A DNA stretch of 27,846 bases from Firmicutes bacterium UBA6132 (GCA_002435835.1 DIVM01000342.1:1-27846), one strand, 5' to 3'. Numbered from the stretch's first letter, positions 14,412-22,575 are shown. Translations and numbers: made by a program. The notes: generated from the letters alone by a model not told the origin.

Positions 14412-15691
14412 TGGAAGTTTTGACACTGTTTGGTTCGTTTATTTTATTGATATTTATAAAGGTACCCATCGGATATGCAATAGGCATGGGGACAATGATA
14501 ACTCTGATGATATTTTCAGATATTCCATTAGTTTTAATTACACAAAATGCTGTGGCAGGTGTTGATTCATTCCCATTGATGGCTATTCCGTTTTTTATTT
14601 TAGCAGGAAACATAATGTCAACTGGTGGAGTTGCTAAACGTCTTGTTGACATGGCAAGTTTAGCTGTTGGACGAGTTACAGGTGGTCTTGCAATGATTAC
14701 GACAGTTGTATGTATGTTTTTTGCTGCTATATCAGGTTCTGCCATGGCAACAACATCTGCTGTTGGTGCATTTATGATTCCTGAAATGGAAAAAAAAGGT
14801 TATGACAGAGGTTTTAGCGCATCTGTGGCAGCTGCAGCAGGAACTATAGGAGTTATAATCCCACCAAGCATTCCATTTGTACTTTATGGAGTTGTAACTG
14901 GAACATCCATTGGAGATTTGTTTAAAGCAGGTTTCTTTCCAGGTATTGCAATGGGCGGTGGATTAATGGTAACTTGTTATTTTATTTCTAAAAAAGAAGG
15001 ATATAGAGGAACATATGAAAAATTTACTTTTGCAGAAAAATGGGCTAAGTTTAAAGATGCCATTTGGGCAATTTTATCCCCAGGAATAATTTTAGGTGGT
15101 ATATATTCAGGAGTATTTACTCCTACAGAAGCTGCAGTTGTATCAGTTGTTTATTCAGCAATAATAGGTGCATTTGTATATAAAGAATTAACACTTCAAA
15201 AATTATATGATGCTTTAAGAGATACTATTATAGTAAACGGTCTTACAACGTTCATGGTTGGACTATCAGCTGCGTTTGCTGCGTATTTAAGCATGGAACA
15301 AATACCTACTATGATAGCTAATTCTATATTATCTTTTACAGATAATCCAATATTGCTTTTGTTAATAATAAATGTATTTTTGCTGGTTGTAGGGTGTTTC
15401 ATAGATAATATTCCTGCAACAATTATTTTAGCACCTATTTTACTTCCAATAGTTACAAAATTAGGAATGTCACCTATACAATTTGGTATTGTACTTACAA
15501 TGAATTTAGCGATAGGATTTACAACTCCTCCATATGGAATAGATATTTTCGTTGCATCAGCTATAGCAGATGTGTCCATAGAAAGAATGATGAAAACAAT
15601 GAAGTGGTTAATTTTGTCGCTCCTAATAGTTTTATTGCTAACAACTTACTTTAGCCCACTTTCCATGTTTCTTGTAAATGCATTAAAATAG
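14411..15691 (+). CDS. dctM: TRAP transporter large permease subunit (DctM)
   Basis: The 426-aa ion-coupled channel subunit of the TRAP system, with about 12 hydrophobic segments. Visible family features are SFPLMAIPFFILAGNIMSTGG near residues 56-76, the repeated AAISGSAMATTSAVGAFMIPEM segment, AAAGTIGVIIPPSIPFVLYG and, in the second half, GCFIDNIPATIILAPILLPI and FGIVLTMNLAIGFTTPPYG. The paired halves with PPSIP- and TTPPYG-type motifs are normal for DctM. The start overlaps the dctQ stop (TAATG), showing translational coupling. The LarA-like gene follows after 17 bases. Confidence 0.95.
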   Translation: MEVLTLFGSFILLIFIKVPIGYAIGMGTMITLMIFSDIPLVLITQNAVAGVDSFPLMAIPFFILAGNIMSTGGVAKRLVDMASLAVGRVTGGLAMITTVVCMFFAAISGSAMATTSAVGAFMIPEMEKKGYDRGFSASVAAAAGTIGVIIPPSIPFVLYGVVTGTSIGDLFKAGFFPGIAMGGGLMVTCYFISKKEGYRGTYEKFTFAEKWAKFKDAIWAILSPGIILGGIYSGVFTPTEAAVVSVVYSAIIGAFVYKELTLQKLYDALRDTIIVNGLTTFMVGLSAAFAAYLSMEQIPTMIANSILSFTDNPILLLLIINVFLLVVGCFIDNIPATIILAPILLPIVTKLGMSPIQFGIVLTMNLAIGFTTPPYGIDIFVASAIADVSIERMMKTMKWLILSLLIVLLLTTYFSPLSMFLVNALK

Positions 15692-15698
15692 TTTAATT

Positions 15699-15703
15699 GG
15701 AGG
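15699..15703 (+). promoter_or_regulatory. Ribosome binding site deciding the larA-like start
   Basis: GGAGG, 5 bases before ATG 15709. A longer frame from TTG 15697 would contain this site and is rejected. Confidence 0.8.
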
Positions 15704-15708
15704 CATAT

Positions 15709-16944
15709 ATGCCAATTTTATTAGAAGAAGATTATAATATAAGTTTACCTAAAATGTATAAAGTAAAACAGTCGTTTAATAAGGAGAAATTAAAGGATAT
15801 AGAGGGTACAATTAAATCAGAAATAAATAAAGAAGAAATAAAATCTAAAATAAAAATAGGTCAAAAAGTAGCTGTCGCTGTTGGCAGCAGGGGAATAAAA
15901 AACATATCGAAAATAGTTAAATCAGTAATAGAAGTAATTAAAGATGCTGGTGGGGAGCCATTCATTGTTTCTGCAATGGGTAGCCATGGTAGTGGAACAG
16001 AAGAAGGACAAAGAGAAATATTAAATGGCTATGGTATTACTGAAGAAGCAATGGGTGTAAAAATTATCACTAAAACTGATGTTGTTGAAATTGGTAAAAC
16101 AAAAAAAGGTATTACTGTTTATTTTGATAAAGCATCATTTGAAGCTGATTTAATTGTTCCGATTAACAGAGTTAAACTTCATACTGACTTTGTTTCTGAT
16201 ATACAGAGCGGTATATGTAAAATGCTTGTTATAGGTTTAGGAAATCATAAGGGGTGCACTTCCATACATGAAGAAGATTTTGACTGTTTTGGTGAATTAT
16301 TAAAAGAAGCTGCAACAATGATTATGGAAAAATCAAATGTAGGATTTGGTGTTGCCATAGTAGAAAATGCATATGATCAAACTGCTTTAATAAAAGCAAT
16401 ACCTGCTGAAAATTTAATTGAAGAAGAAATAAAATTAGTAAAAATAGCAAAACAAAACATGCCTACTTTAATGATTCCTGATATAGATATATTGATAGTT
16501 CAAGAAATAGGTAAAAATATTTCTGGAGCAGGATTTGATCCAAATATTTTAGGTAAAAGTTATATATTAAATGAATTTGTTTTAGATACGCCTAAAATAA
16601 ATAGAATGATATTACTTGACATATCAGAAGAATCCCATGGCAATGGAATAGGCCTTGGAATATTTGATATAATAACTAAAAAAGTTTTTGACCAACTTGA
16701 TTATGAATCAATATATGCAAATGGAATAGCAGTTAAATGTATTGATGATTGTAAAATACCGTTAATTGCTAAAGATGAGGATGAAGCTTTAAAAATAGCT
16801 ATAAAGGTTTTAAGACATGCTGATAAAGAAAACCTTAAAATAGTAAAAATTAAAAATACGCTACAATTAGAATTTATTGAAGTTTCTGAAATCTTATTAA
16901 ATGATGTTTCAAACAATGAAAGATTGACTTTAATTAATGCATAA
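15709..16944 (+). CDS. LarA-like nickel-pincer-dependent isomerase homologue (DUF2088)
   Basis: A 411-aa protein of the lactate racemase (LarA) superfamily. LarA interconverts 2-hydroxy acid stereoisomers using a nickel-pincer nucleotide. Visible features are the nucleotide-binding start KVAVAVGSRGIKNISKI (53-69), SAMGSHGSGTEEGQ (88-101, with His93 at the place of LarA ATGTH), the NRVKLHTDF segment (His158), GICKML (Lys171, a candidate for the pincer-linked lysine) and GLGNHKG (His180). Assignment of individual residues is approximate. It is far from LarA itself; many such paralogues remain uncharacterised. As last gene of the aconitase X-TRAP operon it probably epimerises or racemises the imported hydroxy acid before dehydration. 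No larB, larC or larE cofactor genes are in the window. Confidence 0.8.
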   Translation: MPILLEEDYNISLPKMYKVKQSFNKEKLKDIEGTIKSEINKEEIKSKIKIGQKVAVAVGSRGIKNISKIVKSVIEVIKDAGGEPFIVSAMGSHGSGTEEGQREILNGYGITEEAMGVKIITKTDVVEIGKTKKGITVYFDKASFEADLIVPINRVKLHTDFVSDIQSGICKMLVIGLGNHKGCTSIHEEDFDCFGELLKEAATMIMEKSNVGFGVAIVENAYDQTALIKAIPAENLIEEEIKLVKIAKQNMPTLMIPDIDILIVQEIGKNISGAGFDPNILGKSYILNEFVLDTPKINRMILLDISEESHGNGIGLGIFDIITKKVFDQLDYESIYANGIAVKCIDDCKIPLIAKDEDEALKIAIKVLRHADKENLKIVKIKNTLQLEFIEVSEILLNDVSNNERLTLINA

Positions 16945-16956
16945 CCCTCCATGAAT

Positions 16957-16991
16957 AATAAAAAACTCATTTTGCTAATGAGTTTTTTATT
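16957..16991. terminator. Bidirectional intrinsic terminator between convergent genes
   Basis: Arms 16957-16971 and 16977-16991 are perfect 15-base complements with loop TTGCT. A- and T-tracts flank both sides, so it can end the aconitase X-TRAP operon (plus) and the Lrp gene (minus). Confidence 0.9.
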
Positions 16992-17040
16992 ATTATTACC
17001 ATTATAAAGATATTATTGGAGCTATAAACAACTCGATTTT

Positions 17041-17475
17041 CTAATCATAAAGGGAAGAAAGTATAAGAGATGTTGATGATTCTTTAATTCCATCTACCTT
17101 ATATAGCTCATCCTGTAATGCTTTTAATTCTAATGGTGTTGTACACCTAACTTTCATCATAATGCACCAAGTTCCTGTAACTATATGACATTCTTCTATT
17201 ACTAAATTTGGAATCACTAATTTTTTTAATTCTATTAACATATTATCATAATTAGTTGTACGCACTCTTAATGAAACTAAAGCATTTGTTGTGTAACCAA
17301 GTTTAACCCAATTAATGTTTGCTCTGTATCCTGAAATTATTTTTTGCTCTTCTAATTTATTTACTCTGTTATGAATTGCTGGTCTCGATAAGTTTAATCT
17401 TTTTGATAATTCTTCATGGGATATTCTCCCTTCCTTTTCGATAATCTTAATTAGTTGCATATCAATTGAATCCAT
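17041..17475 (-). CDS. Lrp/AsnC-family transcriptional regulator
   Basis: A 144-aa protein of standard length. The N-terminal helix-turn-helix (about residues 4-60) reads DSIDMQLIKIIEKEGRISHEELSKRL-LSRPAIHNRVNKLEEQKII, and the C-terminal RAM/AsnC ligand-binding domain includes VTGTWCIMMKVRC. Such proteins usually respond to amino acids and form octamers. A GAGG ribosome site precedes the ATG. The gene is convergent with the aconitase X-TRAP operon, separated by a shared terminator, and divergent from the lipoprotein gene with a gap of 243 bases. Its target is unknown; autoregulation and control of the lipoprotein gene are the simplest possibilities. Confidence 0.9.
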   Translation of the reverse strand: MDSIDMQLIKIIEKEGRISHEELSKRLNLSRPAIHNRVNKLEEQKIISGYRANINWVKLGYTTNALVSLRVRTTNYDNMLIELKKLVIPNLVIEECHIVTGTWCIMMKVRCTTPLELKALQDELYKVDGIKESSTSLILSSLYD

Positions 17476-17547
17476 TTTACACCTCTACTCAAAATCTTGT
17501 TTTTGATATTAACTTAAATTGTTTTCTAATGTGGAAATCTTAAATTA

Positions 17548-17575
17548 AATATACCACAATTATGTGCTTTGTAAA
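17548..17575 (-). promoter_or_regulatory. Candidate promoter of the Lrp gene
   Basis: On the minus strand, TTTACA (plus 17570-17575) and TATATT (plus 17548-17553) with a 16-base spacer, about 70 bases upstream of the start codon. Confidence 0.45.
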
Positions 17576-17598
17576 CAGTTTTAATAAAAAATAATTTA

Positions 17599-17628
17599 TT
17601 TACAAACTTTTAGTAGAAAATGTATAAA
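17599..17628 (+). promoter_or_regulatory. Candidate promoter of the lipoprotein gene
   Basis: TTTACA (17599-17604) and TATAAA (17623-17628) with an 18-base spacer. It lies back to back with the Lrp promoter, so one regulator could affect both. The DNA is very AT-rich, so the match is of moderate weight. Confidence 0.4.
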
Positions 17629-17708
17629 TAAATATTTAAAATTTTCTAAGATTAGTATAGTTGTATAAAATAAATAAATATGGAAAATATAAGTATAAAT
17701 TATATAAT

Positions 17709-17713
17709 GGAGG
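17709..17713 (+). promoter_or_regulatory. Ribosome binding site deciding the lipoprotein start
   Basis: GGAGG, 5 bases before ATG 17719. Starting at the upstream ATG 17680 would put extra residues in front of the signal peptide. Confidence 0.8.
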
Positions 17714-17718
17714 ATAAT

Positions 17719-18501
17719 ATGAAATTAATTAAAAAATTAATTATGCTTTTAGTAGTGATATTAGCACTTAACTTAACGGCTTGTGCAGATAATAATGAAA
17801 ACAATTCTAATAATCAAACAAGCGAAAGTGATAATACAGAAAATAAAAATGCAGAAAGTCAATATACTGCACAAGGTAGAATTGTAAAAATCGATGAAGA
17901 AGGCATACATATTCAAAATAAGGATAAAGTAGATATTTATAAAGTTGGTAAAGAAACATCAGGTAAATATTACGTTGGTGAATATGTAGGAATTAATGCT
18001 CTTAGCACTGGAGATTATGAAGTATTATCTGATGAAAATTATGATTATAATAAGAGATATACATCTGAAGGCAACGAAATAAAAAGAGTAACTGGTACAG
18101 TGGGTGATATAAATAATGATAGAGTTACAGCTGTTACAGAAATGGGAGACCTTGAGTTTATTAATACTGGAGATTTTGATTTAAAACCTGAGTCACAAGT
18201 TATGTTTGATTATGTTGAGATGAATGGCGGAAATCAAGTTGTATCATTTTATGATGAAGCTTCTAAAATAACTGTAAATGTAAAAGAAATATCAAGAGGT
18301 ACTGCTGGTACAATGAAAATATATGCAAAAGCAGCAGATAATAAAGAATATGATATAAATGTTGGACCGGATGTAGGAACTAATTTTGCGCATTCTTCTT
18401 TAAAGGTAGATGATGAAATTACTGTTTACCCAGAAACAATAACTGGAAATATCCCTGCCCAAGTAGAAGCAAAGTTAGTGGTTAGAAATGCAAACAAATA
18501 A
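17719..18501 (+). CDS. Lipoprotein of unknown function
   Basis: I do not recognise a family for this 260-aa protein. It begins with a lipoprotein signal: Lys-rich MKLIKK, a hydrophobic core to about residue 18 and lipobox LTAC with Cys22. An Asn/Ser/Glu-rich linker follows to about residue 45. The exported part seems rich in beta strands and has two loosely similar units, each starting with a short strand after Gly (GRIVKIDEEGIHIQ and GTVGDINNDRVTAV), suggesting small beta-barrel repeats. A third unit starts near VKEISRGTAGTMKIY. No catalytic motif is evident. It is monocistronic, ended by a hairpin at 18533, and divergent from an Lrp-type regulator. A surface-binding or envelope role is only a guess. 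Confidence 0.75.
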   Translation: MKLIKKLIMLLVVILALNLTACADNNENNSNNQTSESDNTENKNAESQYTAQGRIVKIDEEGIHIQNKDKVDIYKVGKETSGKYYVGEYVGINALSTGDYEVLSDENYDYNKRYTSEGNEIKRVTGTVGDINNDRVTAVTEMGDLEFINTGDFDLKPESQVMFDYVEMNGGNQVVSFYDEASKITVNVKEISRGTAGTMKIYAKAADNKEYDINVGPDVGTNFAHSSLKVDDEITVYPETITGNIPAQVEAKLVVRNANK

Positions 18502-18532
18502 GTTTTAATAAGTTTAATAATTTAACTAAAAT

Positions 18533-18571
18533 AAAAATGGTTGGAATTAAAATAATTCAAACCATTTTTTT
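18533..18571 (+). terminator. Intrinsic terminator after the lipoprotein gene
   Basis: Arms AAAATGGTTGGAATT (18534-18548) and AATTCAAACCATTTT (18554-18568) pair with one mismatch, followed by T residues. Confidence 0.8.
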
Positions 18572-18604
18572 ATATAATAAAATAACAGTATTTATTAAAA
18601 TTAC

Positions 18605-18633
18605 TTTATTATATTTAAAATTTATATTATAAT
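18605..18633 (+). promoter_or_regulatory. Candidate promoter of the citO-like/citG operon
   Basis: TATAAT (18628-18633) with only a poor -35 match, TTTATT (18605-18610), 17 bases upstream. The weak -35 could mean activator dependence. Confidence 0.4.
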
Positions 18634-18642
18634 ATGGTTGCA

Positions 18643-18663
18643 CCAGAATTCTACGAATGCTGG
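18643..18663. promoter_or_regulatory. Inverted repeat near the citO-like transcription start (putative operator)
   Basis: Arms CCAGAATTC and GAATGCTGG, one mismatch, separated by TAC. It starts nine bases after the -10 box, so it would cover the transcription start. It is GC-richer than its surroundings. The binding protein is unknown; the adjacent GntR regulator is the first candidate. Confidence 0.4.
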
Positions 18664-18754
18664 ATAATAATAATTTATGAATTGATATTAAAAATTTAAA
18701 TATTAGGCAAAATAAAAAATATAATTTTTAAAATTAATGAACTAAAGGAGTAAT

Positions 18755-19453
18755 ATGGACTACATAAAAAAAGTAATAAACCTTGTGAATTTAAGCCAGG
18801 ATTTACCTTTAAACCAAATAGTTTATAATGGGTTAAGAACAGCTATCATAAATGGTATAATACCTGTAGGTGAAAGAATCAATGAAAAGAAATATTCAAT
18901 AGAATTAAATGTTAGCCGTACTCCAATAAGAGAAGCTTTATATAGAATACAAGCTGAAGGGTTAATAGATCATATTCCAAATAGTGGGTTTATAGTTAAA
19001 AAAGTTACTGTAGATGATGCTGAGGAAATTTATAAAATAAGAATTGCTTTGGATACTCTCGCAACTCTTAATGCTATGGAAAGAATGAAGGATCAAGATT
19101 TTAAAATGATGAAAGCACTCCTTGATGAAACAGAAGAATGCGAGGAGAGGGGAGATTTTTCTACTGTTGTTAAACACTTTGGGGATTTTAACAACATGAT
19201 TTATGAATTTGCAAATATGCCATTGTTAAAAGTCATTATTGACAACATGCGAGACTACTTAGCTCGTTTCAGAGATATTTCTTTAATTGATGACAACAGG
19301 CGTAAAAAAGCATTTGATGAACATAAGCTTATTTATTATTGCTTAAGAGATAAAGATGAGCGCGAATTAACTGATTTAATAAAAAAACATTTAAGTTATT
19401 CGAGAAAATTTATTATAGATGAAATAAAAAAACAGGAAGAGTTAGATAAATGA
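18755..19453 (+). CDS. GntR-family (FCD) regulator, CitO-like
   Basis: A 232-aa regulator with an N-terminal winged helix-turn-helix (about residues 15-85; signature NVSRTPIREALYRIQAEGLI) and a C-terminal helical FCD domain (about 92-220). In Enterococcus faecalis the citrate operons are switched on by CitO, a GntR/FCD protein encoded beside a CitMHS-type transporter. Here the gene overlaps citG by four bases (ATGA) and lies in the citrate cluster, so a CitO-like role as citrate-responsive activator is likely. Poor -35 boxes in front of this gene and citC agree with activation. An AAAGGAG ribosome site precedes ATG 18755. The subfamily is firm; the citrate role rests on context. Confidence 0.85.
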   Translation: MDYIKKVINLVNLSQDLPLNQIVYNGLRTAIINGIIPVGERINEKKYSIELNVSRTPIREALYRIQAEGLIDHIPNSGFIVKKVTVDDAEEIYKIRIALDTLATLNAMERMKDQDFKMMKALLDETEECEERGDFSTVVKHFGDFNNMIYEFANMPLLKVIIDNMRDYLARFRDISLIDDNRRKKAFDEHKLIYYCLRDKDERELTDLIKKHLSYSRKFIIDEIKKQEELDK

Positions 19454-20343
19454 AAAATGAAATGAATAATAAATTATGTTTGAAGCTTGCTGAATATGCT
19501 CAACAGTCAATTTTGTATGAAGCTATTTTAACTCCAAAGCCTGGGCTTGTTGATGCAGTTGATCAAGGTTCTCATAAAGATATGAATGTATTTACATTTA
19601 TAGACAGTTCTACAAGTTTATTTAAATCATTTTATGATTATGTTGAAGCTGGTTTATTATGTGAGTATGATGAAAAGATACTTTTTAATGAAATAAGAAA
19701 AATAGGAATTGAAGCTGAAAAACATATGTTTAAAGCAACAAAAAATATTAACACTCACAAAGGAATTAATTTTTCCCTTGGAATTATACTTGCAGCTTCA
19801 GGATATCACTTTAAAACAAAATGTTATGAAAATATAATAAATTTTAATTCTGAAGATTCTTTAGAAATAATAAATATAGTAAAAAAAATGGCATATGGTT
19901 TAGTAGAAAATGATTTTAAAAATATTCATAAAAAAGATAAGCTTACAAATGGAGAAAAACTTTATTTAAAAACAGGTTTTTCAGGTATTAGGGGAGAAGT
20001 CGAAAGTGGATTTCCAACTGTCTTTAATTTAGCTCTTCCTCGATTGAGGCAAACTTTTGAATTAGAAATGAACATTGAAAGAAAATTATTAGATGTTTTG
20101 TTTCATATTATGAGAGAATCATCTGATTCAAATGTTGTGAATAGGGGTGGACTGCAAACCCTTGAATTTGTAAAACAAGAAGCAAATAATTTTGTAGAAA
20201 ATAATATAATTTTTCAAGATAATTATAAAGAAAAGATAGTAGAAATGAACAAAAGGTTTAAAGCAAAAAATATTAGTCCTGGCGGTTCTGCAGATTTATT
20301 GTCCGTTACTATATATTTTGCATTGCTCGAATCCTTATTATAA
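19450..20343 (+). CDS. citG: Triphosphoribosyl-dephospho-CoA synthase
   Basis: Makes 2'-(5''-triphosphoribosyl)-3'-dephospho-CoA from ATP and dephospho-CoA, the precursor of the citrate lyase prosthetic group. The 297-aa length is typical. Visible signatures are LTPKPGLVDAVDQGSHKDM (27-45), NTHKGINFSLG near residue 100, GIRGEVESGFPTVFNLALP, NVVNRGGLQTLEF and NISPGGSADLLS at the end. The ATG overlaps the stop of the regulator gene (ATGA). CitX, which transfers the group to the acyl carrier subunit, is encoded by the convergent citCDEFX operon. Separation of citG from that operon, together with the regulator, is the only unusual feature. Confidence 0.95.
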   Translation: MKNEMNNKLCLKLAEYAQQSILYEAILTPKPGLVDAVDQGSHKDMNVFTFIDSSTSLFKSFYDYVEAGLLCEYDEKILFNEIRKIGIEAEKHMFKATKNINTHKGINFSLGIILAASGYHFKTKCYENIINFNSEDSLEIINIVKKMAYGLVENDFKNIHKKDKLTNGEKLYLKTGFSGIRGEVESGFPTVFNLALPRLRQTFELEMNIERKLLDVLFHIMRESSDSNVVNRGGLQTLEFVKQEANNFVENNIIFQDNYKEKIVEMNKRFKAKNISPGGSADLLSVTIYFALLESLL

Positions 20344-20421
20344 TACTAATCATTTAAAAATATATAATATATATTGTTTATAGTTGCAATAAAATTTTGT
20401 AATGATAATTATGTTATACAA

Positions 20422-20461
20422 AAATAATAACCTCAAATTTTTATAATTGAGGTTATTATTT
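20422..20461. terminator. Bidirectional intrinsic terminator between citG and citX
   Basis: Arms 20422-20436 and 20447-20461 are perfect 15-base complements (core ATAACCTCAA/TTGAGGTTAT) with a 10-base loop. It serves both convergent operons. Confidence 0.85.
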
Positions 20462-20471
20462 AATTTATTTA

Positions 20472-21032
20472 TTATAAAATATTTCCGTCTTTTATTACAA
20501 GCTTTTCAATACATTCAAACATTTCAGAAATACTGTGAGTTCTTCTGCTTGAACATATTTTTGCATCATTAGAACATACAAAACATTTTCTCTTTGGAAG
20601 ATTTAATTCATCCCTGCTTACATTTTGGACCTCGCCTTTTTTCATATATAAAACATCTATATCAAAAAGTCTGCCAAGTGAAGAGTTTTCTTCGATATAA
20701 GTCATTTTTTCTTTGACAAATAAATAGTTTGCTTTAACTGCCTCAAAATATTCAGGACCTGTCTTTAAATTTAATTCCTTAGAATAAAGGGATTCCAAAT
20801 TTTCCATTTGAATACAGTTTGAAATATTTTCAAGTCCATTTTGAAATATTTTATATAATGCATCATTATTTTTAACAGGGCCAGGAATATTCAGTTTAAA
20901 TGAAATTATAGTGCACTCAGGATATAGGAATAAAAGTTTTTTTATATAATTTACTCTTTTTTCTCTGTTGTAAAGAACTTCTTCTAATGTGGGCTTGGAC
21001 CCTTCCTGTAAAAAAGTTTTAGAATTTTCCAT
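20472..21032 (-). CDS. citX: Citrate lyase holo-ACP synthase (apo-citrate lyase phosphoribosyl-dephospho-CoA transferase)
   Basis: Attaches the prosthetic group made by CitG to the serine of CitD. The 186-aa protein shows the family motifs SFKLNIPGPVKN (44-55), KTGPEYF (90-96), GRLFDIDVLY (120-129) and the cysteine-containing RKCFVCSNDAKICSSRRTH (148-166). It is the last gene of citCDEFX, three bases after citF, and faces citG across a shared terminator. Length and motifs are normal. Confidence 0.93.
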   Translation of the reverse strand: MENSKTFLQEGSKPTLEEVLYNREKRVNYIKKLLFLYPECTIISFKLNIPGPVKNNDALYKIFQNGLENISNCIQMENLESLYSKELNLKTGPEYFEAVKANYLFVKEKMTYIEENSSLGRLFDIDVLYMKKGEVQNVSRDELNLPKRKCFVCSNDAKICSSRRTHSISEMFECIEKLVIKDGNIL

Positions 21033-21035
21033 AAT

Positions 21036-22574
21036 TTATTTTATTTTTCTTACAACATCTATTAAACTTCCATCGCGATATTCAATTAACGCAACTATCT
21101 TATCGTCATATTCTATAGCATCAGGTGTTCCAACTATTGAATATGCTTTTTCTTTAAGTTCTTCAATTGTATATTGAGGCACAGGAAGATTTTTATAGAT
21201 TTCTATTAAATCAGTTCTTTTTGGATTTATAGCAATACCAATTTCTGTTACTAATACATCTATGCTTTCACCAGGAGTTATTACAGTGTTAACTTTATCA
21301 ACTACTGTAGGTATTCTTCCTCTTATTAATGGAGCAAGTATTATGGATAATTTTGCACCAGATGCAGTATCAGAGTGACCGCCTGAAGCTCCTCTAATTA
21401 CACCATCAGATCCAGTCATAACATTTACATTGAAATCTGTGTCTATTTCTAATGCAGATAAAACTACTACATCAAGGTTGTTAACTGCAGCACCTTTGTT
21501 TCCAGGGTTAGCGTAAAAAGATGCGCTTATTTCATAATGGTTTACATTATTTTTTATAGATTCTATTGCACCTGTATCAAAAGTTTGTGTATCTATTATT
21601 TTTTCTATTAATCCTTCTTCAAGCATATCGCATAAGTGTTTAGTAAGTCCTCCTAATGCAAAACCTGCTTTTATTTCATTTTTTTTCATTTCTTCGCTTA
21701 AATAACGAGCTACAGCTAAAGATGAACCACCTGTACCAGCTTGGAATGAAAAACCATTTTTAAAATAAGGAGAATTAGTTATTACATTACATGCGTTTTG
21801 AGCTATTAAAAGGTCTTTAGGATCCTTTGAAAATCTTGTAGCACCTTTTGCTATACCTTTTGGATCTCCTATTGAATCAATTACTACAACATAATCAACA
21901 TAATTTTGAGAAATGCTTATTGGTGTATTTGGGTATGGCATCAAAGTGTCTGTAATTATTACTACTTTATCTGCAAATTCTGCATCTACTTTTGCATATC
22001 CTAAAGAACCGCAAGGAGCTTTTCCGTGGGAACCATTGCTGTTTCCATATGCATCTGAACTTGAAGCGCCTAAAAATGCAACATCTATGTGAAGCTCACC
22101 AGATTCTACAGCTCTTGCACGTCCTCCGTGAGATCTTATAATTACTGGATTTTCCATTAAACCATTAGAGATAGCTGCTCCAACTTTATCTCTTAAACCA
22201 CTTGAAGTTATATTAGTTATTACACCATTTTTAATATGATCTATAATTGGTTCATGAATATTAGCAATTGAACTTGATGCTAATGTTAAGTTTTTAAATC
22301 CTTTATTAGCTATTTCTTGTAGTACTAAATTTAAAATACCATCTCCTTCTCTGAAATGGTGGTGGAATGAAATAGTCATTCCATCTTTTAAACCTGTTTT
22401 GTCTATAGCTTCACTTATTGACTCAAGCAATTTTGTTTCTCCTGGATGGTAAGAACCACTTACAACGCCTGAAGCTCTTTTATATGAATGTCTTCTTGAA
22501 TATTGTCCTTCGAAAACACCATATTTCTCTGCATATATATCTGGTATTTCAATACCTGCTTTATTTTTAGCCAT
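21036..22574 (-). CDS. citF: Citrate lyase alpha subunit (citrate:acetyl-ACP transferase)
   Basis: Exchanges the acetyl group on CitD for citrate, forming citryl-ACP. The 512-aa length is standard. Visible family features are YGVFEGQYSRR near the N-terminus, MTISFHHHFREGDGILN (about 64-80), IRSHGGRARAVESGELHIDVAFLGAS, GNSNGSHGKAPCGSLGYA, FSFQAGTGGSSLAVARYL and GASGGHSDTASGAKLSI. The gene starts one base after the citE stop, with its ribosome site (GGAG) inside the end of citE. It is intact and ordinary for the family. Confidence 0.97.
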   Translation of the reverse strand: MAKNKAGIEIPDIYAEKYGVFEGQYSRRHSYKRASGVVSGSYHPGETKLLESISEAIDKTGLKDGMTISFHHHFREGDGILNLVLQEIANKGFKNLTLASSSIANIHEPIIDHIKNGVITNITSSGLRDKVGAAISNGLMENPVIIRSHGGRARAVESGELHIDVAFLGASSSDAYGNSNGSHGKAPCGSLGYAKVDAEFADKVVIITDTLMPYPNTPISISQNYVDYVVVIDSIGDPKGIAKGATRFSKDPKDLLIAQNACNVITNSPYFKNGFSFQAGTGGSSLAVARYLSEEMKKNEIKAGFALGGLTKHLCDMLEEGLIEKIIDTQTFDTGAIESIKNNVNHYEISASFYANPGNKGAAVNNLDVVVLSALEIDTDFNVNVMTGSDGVIRGASGGHSDTASGAKLSIILAPLIRGRIPTVVDKVNTVITPGESIDVLVTEIGIAINPKRTDLIEIYKNLPVPQYTIEELKEKAYSIVGTPDAIEYDDKIVALIEYRDGSLIDVVRKIK

Positions 22575-22575
22575 T

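Noticed and set aside
21036..22574. Fusion or frameshift in citF/citE because of the tight spacing
   Set aside because: Both frames are intact with full-length family motifs; one-base gaps and overlaps are normal for this operon.
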